A stretch of 64,000 nt of DNA from positions 62,001 to 126,000 of the forward strand of contig NZ_VCRA01000006.1 of assembly GCF_005938385.1 (NCBI RefSeq), written 5' to 3'. The position numbers and the translations under genes are program-made. The number at the start of each line of letters is the position of its first letter. The first letter of the stretch is position 1. The notes beneath the pieces are model-generated. The model had not been told where the DNA came from and ran no database searches. It was given only the letters and a program-made list of their open reading frames with translations. Below are positions 50,497 through 59,831 of this stretch, in pieces. This stretch comes from Paenibacillus mesophilus (lineage in GTDB: Bacteria; Bacillota; Bacilli; Paenibacillales; NBRC-103111).

Positions 50497-50741
50497 GAGG
50501 CAACCCGCAAAGTTGTTGAAAAGTCTGCAAAGAGAGGAAGCGGTGAAGGCAAGAGGTGGGGGAATGCGCTCCACTTCCGTTAAAATCGTGTTGTTTTTGG
50601 AATTTTCAGCGGTTACAACACGATTTTAAAGTCAGCCGCCTCGCTTTACGCACATCTCCCCCACCTCTCTTTGTATTCCAAATCTCTCCTTTTGCCTTTT
50701 CAACAGAAAGGCGGTTGCCTCTTAGTCGAAGGCAACCGCCA
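50497..50741. repeat. Large nested palindrome of five paired arms plus terminator hairpin
   Basis: Arms pair in order: GAGGCAACC (50497) with GGTTGCCTC (50713); TGTTGAAAAG (50514) with CTTTTCAACA (50696); CAAAGAGAG (50528) with CTCTCTTTG (50665); AGAGGTGGGGGA (50552) with TCCCCCACCTCT (50657); TTAAAATCGTGTTGT (50580) with ACAACACGATTTTAA (50615). The right outer arm overlaps a second hairpin, GGCGGTTGCCT/AGGCAACCGCC (50711-50741), which may terminate the GGDEF gene. No ORF. Confidence 0.75.
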
Positions 50742-50772
50742 GAATATTGAGAAAGTGCGCATTCTTATCAAC

Positions 50773-51948
50773 TTACTTTTTGCCATAGCCGCTCACGGTC
50801 GTACGGTTTCTCCCGTTCGACTTGGATTCGTACAATGCCCGGTCCGCTGCTTCGATCATCTCCCGGTAATCGCCGTCCTCCGGCCATGCGGTAGCCGCTC
50901 CCGCGCTGATTGTAACAATGCCGAACCGGGACGACTCGTGGCCGAGACGCAGATCGTTTACCGCCTGATGCAAATATTCGGACAGCTTCTGTACTCCCTC
51001 TTCATCCGTCTCCGGCAAAATAACGGCAAACTCCTCGCCCCCGTATCGGGCGATAAAATCTTTGGACCGCTTCAGACTGTTCCGAAGCGCTCCCGCCACC
51101 GCCCGCAAGCATTCGTCTCCTTGCTGATGGCCGTACGTATCGTTATACAGCTTGAAATGGTCGATGTCGATCATAATGAGGGATACGCAGCGGGCGTTGC
51201 GAAGCGCCCAGTTCCATTCTTCGGCTATTCTCGCATCGAACGCCCTCCGGTTGGAAACGCCGGTTAATCCGTCCTGGTACGACAGCCGCTCCATCACTTC
51301 GTTTTTTCGCTCCAGTTCTTTGCGCTGCGCGAACTCGACGATTTTATACCGTTCCATCACATATCCGACTACGGCCGAGCCGAGAAAAGTGGACAGCAAG
51401 TACAAATTGCTGTTGATGTAAGCCAAGTAGGCGGTTTCTTCGATCCCGTCTTGAAACGGCTGCTGCACGAACAATACCGTGACCGCATAGCCCGCCGCCA
51501 GCACTACGGAAACGGTCGTCGCTTGAATCCAGCGCAAGCCGAACAACGTGAAATTGCCGAACAAGATGAGCATCAATCCGGCAAAGTAAAAATAATTGGC
51601 CGGCTCTTCCGGCTTCAGTACGGCCATGATGCCGATCGACCCGCACCCGGAAAACAACTGCACGACACACATGATCGACTGCAAATGTCTTCGGAACACC
51701 CGGGTGTAGGTCAATCCGTAACTGATCAGAAAGAACGGCATCATAATGCCGTAGCGGATTCCCCATATTTCATGCTTGGATAAGGGGGCGGCCCAAATAT
51801 CGTCAATGCCGAGCAGAGCGAATAAACCGAGCGAGACGATCAGCCCGAAACGGAGAATCGATAAATGTTTGGAGACGTAATAGTGCTCGAACTCCTCTTC
51901 CAAATCGGGATCGAGGTGAAGGTTGAATCGTTTTTTCCAATTGTACAA
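50773..51948 (-). CDS. Membrane diguanylate cyclase (GGDEF domain)
   Basis: A 391-aa protein with about six N-terminal TM helices (LRFGLIVSLGLFALLGIDDI, then FFLISYGLTYTRVF, GLMLILFGNFTLFG and others), a short coiled linker and a GGDEF domain. The active site is ARYGGEEFAVILPE, with LSYQDGLTGVSNRRAFDARI before it and SLIMIDIDHFKLYNDTYGHQ carrying metal-binding Asp. It makes c-di-GMP from two GTP. The start is probably the TTG at 51948; no ATG is close and the RBS is poor. There is no clear RxxD inhibitory site. Confidence 0.88.
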   Translation of the reverse strand: MYNWKKRFNLHLDPDLEEEFEHYYVSKHLSILRFGLIVSLGLFALLGIDDIWAAPLSKHEIWGIRYGIMMPFFLISYGLTYTRVFRRHLQSIMCVVQLFSGCGSIGIMAVLKPEEPANYFYFAGLMLILFGNFTLFGLRWIQATTVSVVLAAGYAVTVLFVQQPFQDGIEETAYLAYINSNLYLLSTFLGSAVVGYVMERYKIVEFAQRKELERKNEVMERLSYQDGLTGVSNRRAFDARIAEEWNWALRNARCVSLIMIDIDHFKLYNDTYGHQQGDECLRAVAGALRNSLKRSKDFIARYGGEEFAVILPETDEEGVQKLSEYLHQAVNDLRLGHESSRFGIVTISAGAATAWPEDGDYREMIEAADRALYESKSNGRNRTTVSGYGKK

Positions 51949-52049
51949 TCCGTTTTTCAGCCTGCACCACGCTCCGACAGAAGATCACTGCGCCCACGCA
52001 CGAAAACCAGGACCGCAGCGGTATGCGCGGTCCCGTACTCCCTACTATT

Positions 52050-52571
52050 TTATTCATTTATGTATGCCGCTATGCCTGCCGCCGTTTCGGTCGTACAGTC
52101 CACGATCGTCCATTTCGCCTGATTGTACGGCGGCAGCCACTCTACTCTCGCGTTCAAAAACCCGCGCCGGTTAAATATATGGTCCAGGAAGTCGCGATGA
52201 TAGCCCGGCACCTTCTCGTTGCTGCCGATGCCATCCAGCTCCACCCAATGGGCCGTTTGCTTCTCCGCTTCGGTCGTAGAGAGCGTTCCAATTACTTCGC
52301 GGGCCAGCATAAGGAAGGCCACGGAATGATAATCGGCTTGGTTGTTCAGAAAGGTGATCACGCCAACCATGTTCAAGCCGGATACTTCAAGCCCCGTCTC
52401 TTCGCGCATCTCGCGGACGCACGCTTCCTCGATCGTCTCGGTCAGCTCCACGTGACCGCCCGGCGGGATGAATAGCCCGTACGTTTTATAAGCCGGATTC
52501 AGCTTTTTGATCATGGCGATTTTGCCGTCGCGCACGGCGATGCACGACACTTGAACACGGACCGAAGACAT
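52050..52571 (-). CDS. Nudix hydrolase
   Basis: A 173-aa pyrophosphohydrolase. The Nudix box GGHVELTETIEEACVREMRE continues ETGLEV and matches G-x5-E-x7-RE-U-x-EE-x-G-U in full. MSSVRVQVSCIAVRDGKIAM is a standard N-terminal strand. Substrate cannot be told from sequence. It lies alone between the GGDEF gene and the second Tat beta-helix gene. Confidence 0.9.
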   Translation of the reverse strand: MSSVRVQVSCIAVRDGKIAMIKKLNPAYKTYGLFIPPGGHVELTETIEEACVREMREETGLEVSGLNMVGVITFLNNQADYHSVAFLMLAREVIGTLSTTEAEKQTAHWVELDGIGSNEKVPGYHRDFLDHIFNRRGFLNARVEWLPPYNQAKWTIVDCTTETAAGIAAYINE

Positions 52572-52659
52572 AGATGTACACCCCGCTAGTCGAGTCGCAT
52601 TTCAACTCCAACAACGGTAATTCTACGCCCCCGGTCCATTTCCTTTTTTTGCATGCGAA

Positions 52660-54297
52660 TTATTTCGTAAGACTGTCGATCGTTATGTTTCGGGCCGAAC
52701 CCAGCCTGTTTTTCACGACCAGCTCCGCGGCATTGTTCGGGTAAATATTCAGCGCGCCGTCCACATCCGGATTCGTGGCGCCGACTTGTGCATCCGCACT
52801 TTTCGCGATGACGATGGGGGCTCCCGCTCCATTGGCGACAATAATCGCATAGTTTCCGCCATAATCACTGGCGATCATGAAAATGCCCCTCTGCGGATTG
52901 CCCCGCGACTTTAATACGACCGACGCGTCGTCCGCCACAAGGTACGATTCCATAAACTTCTTGCCGCCATAGGTGGTGAAGTGTGACGACGAGAAGTACG
53001 AGCTATTCGCTCCCGCAAGGTTGACGACCCCGAGTGTACCCGGCGCAAAATGATTCGTGGTCACCGTATTCCGGTCGCAGCCGACTTGTTCTTCAAATGC
53101 ATAGGAGTGAGTCGTTCCGATCACTTTGTTGTCCGACACGACGCTGTCCGTCACATTTCGCAGCAAAATTGCCGCCTTGGAGCCGGAGACGCTCGGATTC
53201 ATAATCATATTTCCGGAAATTTTGAGCTGTCTGGTGATACAGCCGAGGACTCCCGCATAAATACCCGCTCCGGATGCATTGTAGACCGAGTTGTCGCTGA
53301 TCGTAATCCCCTCGCACGGCTTGGTCGGCGCACCGGTTACCGTAATGCCATAGTAATTCGCGCTGACATTGTCCGAAACCCGTATCGTGTTTCCGGTAAC
53401 GACACAGTTTCTGACCGTCCCCCCCGAAGCGCCTCCTACATAGACAGCCGGCCCGACCGATCCGCCGATGTGATTGGCCGGATTTTCCGAAGCATGAACC
53501 GTATTGCCGACGACGGTAACATTCTCGACGATGCCGTGCGTATTCAAGTAAGCGGGAGTTCCGTCGCCCCACGCTTCCAACCCGATGCATTCGCGATAGC
53601 AATCGATAAACACATTGTTCGCGATCGTCCCTTCCTTTACGTTGCCGAAGGCGATACCGAAATTGTTGCTTTGCTCGATCCGGCAGCCTTCCACAGTCAC
53701 GTCCTGACTCTGAATCGTCGCGTAGGCATTAAATACGGAAACCCCGAGTGCTCCGCTTTCGGCAGAGCTTTTTCCCCTGACCGTCACCCGGCTGATTCTC
53801 AGATGATGGATGCCGCCCAAAATGATTCCGTGCTGGGCGTTCGCCCCCGACCGGTCCACGCAAAAATCGGATAGGCCGATATCGGTTTGAAGCGCATCGT
53901 ACGGCGAGGTAATGATCCGATTCGTCGGTACGTCGAATACGCCTTTGATGACAGTCGAGTCGCCCTGGCCTCTTAATTTCACGCCTGACTTAAGCACGAT
54001 CATGCTTTTAACCGTTATCAATCCGGGAGGAAGACAAATCTCTCCGCCTCCGGAGGAGCTGACCTCATTGATTTTCTCATTCAAGTAGGCGGATGCATCC
54101 GGCATTTCGGTAATGTCCGCCCCGATGTCGCAGCACGTTTTGCAAGCCTTATCGCCATACACCGCTTCCACCACCGGATTTTTCTCCTTTCCGAAAGCCG
54201 TTCCTTGCGAAACGGTGTACATCATAGCCGTCGCCCCTGCCGCCGCTCCGAGCGAAGCGAGCATTTTCCTTCTGCTCATGTTCACCTGATCGTCCAT
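52660..54297 (-). CDS. Tat-exported right-handed beta-helix protein
   Basis: A 545-aa protein. The twin-arginine signal MSRRKMLASLGAAAGATAMM is followed by CKTCC (residues ~52-56) and a start like pectate-lyase superfamily proteins (ICLPPGLITVKSMIVLKSGV, KLRGQGDSTVIKG). Then come repeated rungs (VTVEGCRIEQSNNFGIAFGN, EGITISDNSVYNASGAGIYA, LKISGNMIMNPSVSG). A beta-sandwich tail ends SARNITIDSLTK, with no S74 domain. GGAGG precedes the ATG. It follows a solute-binding lipoprotein gene by 31 bp, the same order as at 34533-38101. Polysaccharide lyase or hydrolase activity is possible but active-site residues are unassigned. Confidence 0.8.
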   Translation of the reverse strand: MDDQVNMSRRKMLASLGAAAGATAMMYTVSQGTAFGKEKNPVVEAVYGDKACKTCCDIGADITEMPDASAYLNEKINEVSSSGGGEICLPPGLITVKSMIVLKSGVKLRGQGDSTVIKGVFDVPTNRIITSPYDALQTDIGLSDFCVDRSGANAQHGIILGGIHHLRISRVTVRGKSSAESGALGVSVFNAYATIQSQDVTVEGCRIEQSNNFGIAFGNVKEGTIANNVFIDCYRECIGLEAWGDGTPAYLNTHGIVENVTVVGNTVHASENPANHIGGSVGPAVYVGGASGGTVRNCVVTGNTIRVSDNVSANYYGITVTGAPTKPCEGITISDNSVYNASGAGIYAGVLGCITRQLKISGNMIMNPSVSGSKAAILLRNVTDSVVSDNKVIGTTHSYAFEEQVGCDRNTVTTNHFAPGTLGVVNLAGANSSYFSSSHFTTYGGKKFMESYLVADDASVVLKSRGNPQRGIFMIASDYGGNYAIIVANGAGAPIVIAKSADAQVGATNPDVDGALNIYPNNAAELVVKNRLGSARNITIDSLTK

Positions 54298-54328
54298 ACG
54301 CTTCGATACCTCCGTTCGTTTATCGTTT

Positions 54329-55636
54329 CTACTTCCCGTCTATTTCCGCGATTTTGGCGTTAAGAATGGCCGCCGCTTGACCGAGCGACGTATTCGTATC
54401 TTTAGCACCCGTGATAATGTCCGTAAATGACGTTGTAATCACGCTTTGGGCATGCCCGTCGTATTTCGTGTACACTCGCGGGTCGGCAAATTTGGCCGCC
54501 AGCATCGCCATCGTATTTTTTCCTATCAGGTCGGGTGAATCTTGCCCGAATACGGACCGGACCGATTGGCTCTTGAGAACGGGAGGATTGCCGATTCTCG
54601 CCTGCTCCATCTGCACTTCGTCCGATGTCAGATAGGCGATCGCTTGGAACGCCTCCTCCTTATGCTTGCTGGTCGAAGCAACGCTGAAATAGGCGGGATA
54701 AGGCTGCGCTCCTACACCGGGCCGATCTTTAAACGTCGGGAACGTGACGACATCCCAATTCATCCCTTCGTTCGCTCTCGGGTAATTGGACGAGAAATGG
54801 GCGTACATGGCGGCCGTTCTTTCCTTATAGAACATATCGCTCTGCGCGCCGCCCGCGAGCACTTTTGCATCCGCACCGTACCCCGGCAGTTGGAAAAAAC
54901 GGACGAAGTTATCCATGAACGGGTTCCACCGTCCGTTGTCGAACGCCGCTTTTTTCGTCTTCGGGTCGATGAAGTCCAGCGAGTATTGATTCGTCATGGC
55001 CAAATGGGGCGGCGAGGAAACGAATCCCCGATACGTCTGACCTCCGTCGTTCCGGGTCATCTTCTTGGCAATTTCGTACGCATCGTCCCACGTCATGCCG
55101 TCCTTCGGATAGGCCACGCCGAACTTATCGAACAGATCTTTGTTGTAGAACAGCACCATGGAAGTGGCTTTTATCGGCAAAGCGAGCACTTTGCCTCCCG
55201 ACATGTTGCGAACCATATCGATCGTTGAAGGCTCGAACCGGTTCAAATCGAATTTGTTTGTTTGAATCGTTTCCGCCAAATCGAGCGATATCCCGGTATC
55301 GATAACGCCCGGCAGAGCGCCGATGGAAGTAAAGATGACATCGATATCCGCTTTGGCGACGATCAGCTCCTGAAGCGTATTTCCTTTCGTGCTCTGAATG
55401 AATTTGATCGAGATGTTGGGATACTTCCGCTTGATCGGATCGCCGTAATCCCTCATGAAGTCCGCGTCCGGGTAACCGGTAGAGGTATACAGGAAAGTAA
55501 GCTCCACGGGATCGGCCTGCTTGGACGGCTGGTGCTGCTGCTTCACCGTATCCGCCCCCGGGTCCGCCCCTCCGCAAGCCGAGGTTGTCGCCAGCAGCAG
55601 AGGCGCGCACAAATAACGCCATGCTTTCTTGTTCAT
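54329..55636 (-). CDS. Solute-binding lipoprotein paired with the second Tat beta-helix gene
   Basis: A 435-aa lipoprotein with lipobox TTSAC (C21). Family-1 binding-protein pattern: ISIKFIQSTKGNTLQELIVA, YNKDLFDKFGVAYPKDGMTW, TFPTFKDRPGVGAQPYPAYF and AFQAIAYLTSDEVQME. It resembles the copy at 36755 throughout, more than the importer's protein at 43459. ATG 55636 with GGGAGG. No permease adjoins; divergent from an AraC regulator that may control it. Confidence 0.87.
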   Translation of the reverse strand: MNKKAWRYLCAPLLLATTSACGGADPGADTVKQQHQPSKQADPVELTFLYTSTGYPDADFMRDYGDPIKRKYPNISIKFIQSTKGNTLQELIVAKADIDVIFTSIGALPGVIDTGISLDLAETIQTNKFDLNRFEPSTIDMVRNMSGGKVLALPIKATSMVLFYNKDLFDKFGVAYPKDGMTWDDAYEIAKKMTRNDGGQTYRGFVSSPPHLAMTNQYSLDFIDPKTKKAAFDNGRWNPFMDNFVRFFQLPGYGADAKVLAGGAQSDMFYKERTAAMYAHFSSNYPRANEGMNWDVVTFPTFKDRPGVGAQPYPAYFSVASTSKHKEEAFQAIAYLTSDEVQMEQARIGNPPVLKSQSVRSVFGQDSPDLIGKNTMAMLAAKFADPRVYTKYDGHAQSVITTSFTDIITGAKDTNTSLGQAAAILNAKIAEIDGK

Positions 55637-55860
55637 TTTCTTTGTTCCTCCCTGATTTTTGATCCGCTTGGCTTGCAAACGACAATCCATAAAGCGACGC
55701 CCTTATGAATGAATGCGCTTTATTTTTCCCGAATCACGCCACCTCCCTATGCCATTTGGTATAATAATCCGTAACTACCTTGACTATAGACGCAGGAACG
55801 CCATGTATCCATGAACGTGGTTTCGATTTGATCGGAAAATGGATCGGAGGATGCCATGCG

Positions 55861-56775
55861 ATGCTGTACAAAATGTCTCGATTAGCCAGGCTGGACGTCA
55901 AGTGTGTGGATTTGTGCGATGCGAATCATCATACGTTTTTCGCGGAGCATCACAATCCGAACTATGAGCTGATTGCAGTAGCCGAGGGGACCGTGCATTT
56001 GGAGGTCGAAGGCGAACGCTTGAAGTTGTCGGCGGGCGAATCTTTGCTTCTGAGGCCTTGGGAGTCGCATGGGGGGTGGAAACCCGGGGAACGGCAGGGG
56101 AGGTTTTTCTGGGCGCAATTTTCGTGCGATCCCGACATTGACGAGTTTCTATTGCATCAAGCGTCCGAGCTTAATATCATCCATGCCTCGCAGTTGGAAC
56201 TGCGGACGATCGAGAGCCGCAGCGACGACCCGTTAGTCATTCCCCGATTATTCCGGCCCAAGCAGTACTATAAACTGCTCGGTTTGTTCGAAGAGCTTAT
56301 GGAAACATGCAAAAAACCGAAAGGCAACTTTCGGTTCCGTGCGACGATATTGCTTGCCGAGATGCTCCGGCTCATCTCCGACGATTGGCTCGAGCACACG
56401 AAGCTGGATACGGCTGCGCCGACGTCGTATATGACCTATCGCAGAATGTTGAGCTACTTGAATCAATTTTATACGGAGGACATCCCCAAACAAAATTTGG
56501 AGCGATTCATGAACCGCAAGTACGAATACTTGTGCCATGTGTTCAAAAAGTATGCGAACACGAACATCCAGCAATACGTTCACCAGTTGCGGACGCAGCG
56601 CGCCAAATATTTGCTGCGCCATACGGGCAAAAGCGTGAAAACGATCGCCCAGGAAGTCGGCTATCCCGACCCGTTTCATTTCAGCCGCATCTTCAAAAAG
56701 ATCGAAGGGGTCGCTCCCCAGCATTATCGCAACAATGGCGACCACAGCCGGCAGTATGCGCCGGGGAGCTCTTGA
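55861..56775 (+). CDS. AraC-family transcriptional regulator
   Basis: A 304-aa regulator with an N-terminal cupin-type sensor (HNPNYELIAVAEGTVHLEVE, then SLLLRPWESHGGW) and a C-terminal AraC pair (SVKTIAQEVGYPDPFHFSRI, FKKIEGVAPQHYR). ATG at 55861 after GGAGG; a longer frame from 55780 is unsupported. Promoter TGGTATAAT (extended -10, TATAAT at 55760-55765). Divergent from the SBP/Tat pair, so likely its regulator. It ends 1 bp before the convergent pyruvate kinase gene. Confidence 0.87.
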   Translation: MLYKMSRLARLDVKCVDLCDANHHTFFAEHHNPNYELIAVAEGTVHLEVEGERLKLSAGESLLLRPWESHGGWKPGERQGRFFWAQFSCDPDIDEFLLHQASELNIIHASQLELRTIESRSDDPLVIPRLFRPKQYYKLLGLFEELMETCKKPKGNFRFRATILLAEMLRLISDDWLEHTKLDTAAPTSYMTYRRMLSYLNQFYTEDIPKQNLERFMNRKYEYLCHVFKKYANTNIQQYVHQLRTQRAKYLLRHTGKSVKTIAQEVGYPDPFHFSRIFKKIEGVAPQHYRNNGDHSRQYAPGSS

Positions 56776-56776
56776 T

Positions 56777-58198
56777 TTACGCCGGCGCCTGCACGATCTT
56801 CATCAAGTTCGTCGCTCCGCTGCGCCCGACCGGCACGCCGGCTGATACGATGACCGTATCCCCCGGGCATAAAGCACCGCTCTTGACGGCGCTTCGCAGC
56901 GACGATTCGAGCATTTCGTCCGTAGTAGGCGCCGGTTCGCCCTTCACGGGAATAACGCCCCATACGAGACAGAGCCCGCCCAATACGCTCTCGTTCGGCG
57001 TCACGGCGATAATCGGCGCCTTCGGCCGGTATTTGGACACCATGCGGGCGGTAAATCCGCTCTCCGTCGGCGTCAATATCGCCTTCGGCTCGAGGTCGAG
57101 CGAGGCTCCTACGACCGATTGGCTGATCACTTCGGTTACGTTGGTCGGATGCAGCGCGATTTTTTGCTCGAACGATTCGCGGTAGGGCAATATCGTCTCG
57201 GTTTTCTCGGCGATGCGGGCCATCGTCTCGACCGACTCGACCGGATATTTGCCCGCCGCCGTTTCCCCGGACAGCATGACGGCGTCCGAGCCGTCCAGCA
57301 CCGCATTGGAGACGTCGCTCGCCTCGGCGCGCGTCGGCCGCGGGTTGACTTGCATCGACTCCAGCATGTGCGTCGCCGTTATGACCGGCTTGCCGGCCGC
57401 ATTACACGCCCGGATCATCCGCTTCTGGACGAGCGGGACGTCTTCGACCGGAATTTCTACGCCCAAATCTCCCCGCGCGACCATAATCCCGTCGGAAACC
57501 TCCAATATTTCAGTCAAATTCTCGACGCCTTCTTCGTTCTCGATCTTGGAAATGATCCGCACGTGCCCGGCTCCATGCTGCTCCAGCAGCTCGCGGATTT
57601 GCACGATATCGGCCGCCTTACGGACGAACGATGCGGCAATAATGTCCACCTTCTGCTCCACGCCGAACGCGATATGCAAAATGTCGCGCTCCGTCACGCC
57701 CGGCAGCGATGTCCGGATGCCCGGCAAGTTCACGCCTTTGCGCGGCTTCAGCTTGCCACCGTTGACGACGCGACATACGACTTCGGTGCCTTCCGCCTGC
57801 TCGACCTCAAGCTCGATCAGACCGTCGTCGATCAAGATGGTCGAGCCCGCCCGCACATCGCGCGGCAGCTCCGGGTAGTTGACCGAAACGCGGCGGCCGT
57901 CGCCTGTTATCGTCTCCGTAGTCAAAATGAACCGGTCGTTCTCGGCCAAGTCGTAAGACGGCTCGGCCAGCATGCCGATTCGCACTTCCGGCCCTTTAAT
58001 GTCCACCAGAACGGCTATGTAGGTTCCCATTTCCCGAGCCGCTTGCCGCACCCGCTCAATCCGCCCCGCGTGATCCTCCAAGCTGCCGTGAGCCATATTC
58101 AAGCGGGCGACGTTCATCCCCGCCGCTATCATTTGCTTCAGCACATCGACCGAATCGCAGGACGGCCCCATCGTACAAACAATTTTCGTTTTGCGCAT
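56777..58198 (-). CDS. pyk: Pyruvate kinase, short form
   Basis: A 473-aa glycolytic enzyme turning PEP and ADP into pyruvate and ATP. Motifs: MRKTKIVCTMGPSCDSVDVL, NMAHGSLEDHAGRIERVR (here MAHG where most have FSHG), LVDIKGPEVRIG, IMVARGDLGVEIPVEDVPLV and DGSDAVMLSGETAAGKYPVE. It lacks the C-terminal PEP-utiliser-like extra domain of the main Bacillus enzyme (about 585 aa), so it may be a second isozyme. ATG 58198. Confidence 0.92.
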   Translation of the reverse strand: MRKTKIVCTMGPSCDSVDVLKQMIAAGMNVARLNMAHGSLEDHAGRIERVRQAAREMGTYIAVLVDIKGPEVRIGMLAEPSYDLAENDRFILTTETITGDGRRVSVNYPELPRDVRAGSTILIDDGLIELEVEQAEGTEVVCRVVNGGKLKPRKGVNLPGIRTSLPGVTERDILHIAFGVEQKVDIIAASFVRKAADIVQIRELLEQHGAGHVRIISKIENEEGVENLTEILEVSDGIMVARGDLGVEIPVEDVPLVQKRMIRACNAAGKPVITATHMLESMQVNPRPTRAEASDVSNAVLDGSDAVMLSGETAAGKYPVESVETMARIAEKTETILPYRESFEQKIALHPTNVTEVISQSVVGASLDLEPKAILTPTESGFTARMVSKYRPKAPIIAVTPNESVLGGLCLVWGVIPVKGEPAPTTDEMLESSLRSAVKSGALCPGDTVIVSAGVPVGRSGATNLMKIVQAPA

Positions 58199-58337
58199 GT
58201 CCGTTTCTTCGTCCTCTCTCTACCGGAAGTACAAGCTTCTGAGTTCATTGTAAATCCAAGCTTCGATGAGGCGCTATGAAAAATAGTACCGACTGTGTAA
58301 AATAGTATTCATCCATGCAAGAGAGAGGATATCCATC

Positions 58338-59123
58338 ATGCTGCAAGTCATTGACGTTCGCCACGATAAAGGAACCGGCTGGTTCAAGGAAGCCGACCCC
58401 GCCGCGCCGGTCCGGTCGCTCGCTCTCGTCACGTACGGCTCCTGCGTGTACTGGATCGGCGGCAAGAAGGTCGTCGCGGAGAAGGGCGATATGCTGCTCA
58501 TCTCGGACCGGACCGTCTTTTACGGCAAAAGCATCCCGACCCTGCTGCATGAAAAATACGTCATCTCGTTCCGCGAGGAAGGCCCGGGCCCGGTGATGCC
58601 GATTCTGGACTCGCATCCGTACGTCGTATGGAAAACCGGCCTGTACGAGCTGATAGCCGACCGGCTCAAAACCGCTTGCGAGCAATGGAACGAGGAGCTT
58701 CCTTACCGGGAGGCGATGGCCCAGGCGATGCTGCTCGAAACGCTTGTGCACGCAAACCGCGAGCTTGACCGGGGGCAGCCGTCCCATGAGAAATACCGGC
58801 TAGTCGAAGCGATGCGCAGCTATATCCAGCTCCATCATCGCGAGCAGGTAACGAAAGAACAGGTGGGCGAAGCGATCGGGAGAAGCCCGAACTACGCCGC
58901 AACCTTGTTCCGCTCCGTGACGGGCCAGACGATCGGCGACAGCGTCCATGCGGCCAGAATGAAGACGGCGCAGTATTTGCTCCGCCATTCGCTGCTTACG
59001 GTCGCGGACATTTCCGAGTATGTCGGGTACAGCGATCCCTCATACTTTTACCGGATCTTTAAAAGGCACATAGGGCGTGTTCCTTCCGAGCTGCTCGCGG
59101 AAAGAGACGAGTCGCTGAACTAA
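58338..59123 (+). CDS. AraC-family transcriptional regulator
   Basis: A 261-aa protein. N-terminal cupin-like sensor (GSCVYWIGGKKVVAEKGDML, then LISDRTVFYG). C-terminal DNA-binding pair (VTKEQVGEAIGRSPNYAATL, FRSVTGQTIGDSVHAARMKT, LTVADISEYVGYSDPSYFYR). GAGAGAGG upstream of ATG 58338. Divergent from pyruvate kinase with a 139-bp gap holding AT-rich promoter-like sequence. Target unknown. Confidence 0.87.
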   Translation: MLQVIDVRHDKGTGWFKEADPAAPVRSLALVTYGSCVYWIGGKKVVAEKGDMLLISDRTVFYGKSIPTLLHEKYVISFREEGPGPVMPILDSHPYVVWKTGLYELIADRLKTACEQWNEELPYREAMAQAMLLETLVHANRELDRGQPSHEKYRLVEAMRSYIQLHHREQVTKEQVGEAIGRSPNYAATLFRSVTGQTIGDSVHAARMKTAQYLLRHSLLTVADISEYVGYSDPSYFYRIFKRHIGRVPSELLAERDESLN

Positions 59124-59167
59124 AAGACAAAAAATAGGCTTACCCCGCACGAATGCGCGATAAGCCT
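59124..59167 (-). terminator. Terminator of the MBL-fold gene
   Basis: Stem AGGCTTA (59136-59142) with TAAGCCT (59161-59167). On the minus strand it is followed by ATTTTTTGTCTTTT. It may also serve the convergent araC gene. Confidence 0.8.
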
Positions 59168-59188
59168 CCTTGTACACGTACAGCCGTG

Positions 59189-59812
59189 TCACACGTAAGG
59201 GTTGTTCAGTTTCTCGTATCCGATCGTCGTCGGCTTGCCGTGCCCCGGGTATACCTTGACATCGTCCGGCAAATCGAACAACGTGCCGTGGATCGACTCC
59301 ATCAGCTCGCGCTGGCTGCCACCCGGCAAATCGGTCCGGCCAACGGACAACCGGAACAGCACGTCCCCGCTGAACAGCTTGTCGCCGTACAGCAGACTGA
59401 CGCTTCCGGGGGAATGTCCGGGGGTATGGAACACCCGGAACTTCTCACCGAGCAATTCCAATGTCTGGCCGTCATCAAGCGCGTATTCCGCCGGGTCCGT
59501 TACGATCGGGCCTCCGAGCTCCGGCCATCTCGCCGAGCCGTTCTTCTTCGGGTCGGACAGCCAATCGGCTTCGGCATCGTGCACGTAGACCGGGCATTTT
59601 TTCCACTTGCGCAGCTCGTCCACTCCGCCGATATGGTCGAAATGGGTATGGGTAAGCACGATCGCCTCGATCTCCATCGTGTCGATTCGCTTGAACAACG
59701 ATTTCGGGTTCATCCCGGGATCGATGACGAATCCCCTCGTACGTTCCGCATTCGAGAGCAAATAGGCGTTCGTCTGCAAGGGACCGAGTTCGAAAGCATC
59801 AATGTTCAGCAT
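59189..59812 (-). CDS. MBL-fold metallohydrolase (glyoxalase II/YqgX-like)
   Basis: A 207-aa cytoplasmic two-metal hydrolase. Ligands: THTHFDHIGG (59-68 region), the FHTPGHSPGSVSLL histidine, SGDVLF aspartate and YPGHGKPTTIG. Size and the QTNAYLLSN start fit the short hydroxyacylglutathione-hydrolase-like group of Bacilli. With the thioredoxin-like gene 19 bp upstream it forms a two-gene unit. Confidence 0.9.
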   Translation of the reverse strand: MLNIDAFELGPLQTNAYLLSNAERTRGFVIDPGMNPKSLFKRIDTMEIEAIVLTHTHFDHIGGVDELRKWKKCPVYVHDAEADWLSDPKKNGSARWPELGGPIVTDPAEYALDDGQTLELLGEKFRVFHTPGHSPGSVSLLYGDKLFSGDVLFRLSVGRTDLPGGSQRELMESIHGTLFDLPDDVKVYPGHGKPTTIGYEKLNNPYV

Positions 59813-59831
59813 AACAGTCTCCGTCCGTAGA

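Noticed and set aside
56724-58279. Long plus-strand frames opposite pyruvate kinase
   Set aside because: They are shadows of a clear minus-strand enzyme gene with a high-GC third-position pattern.
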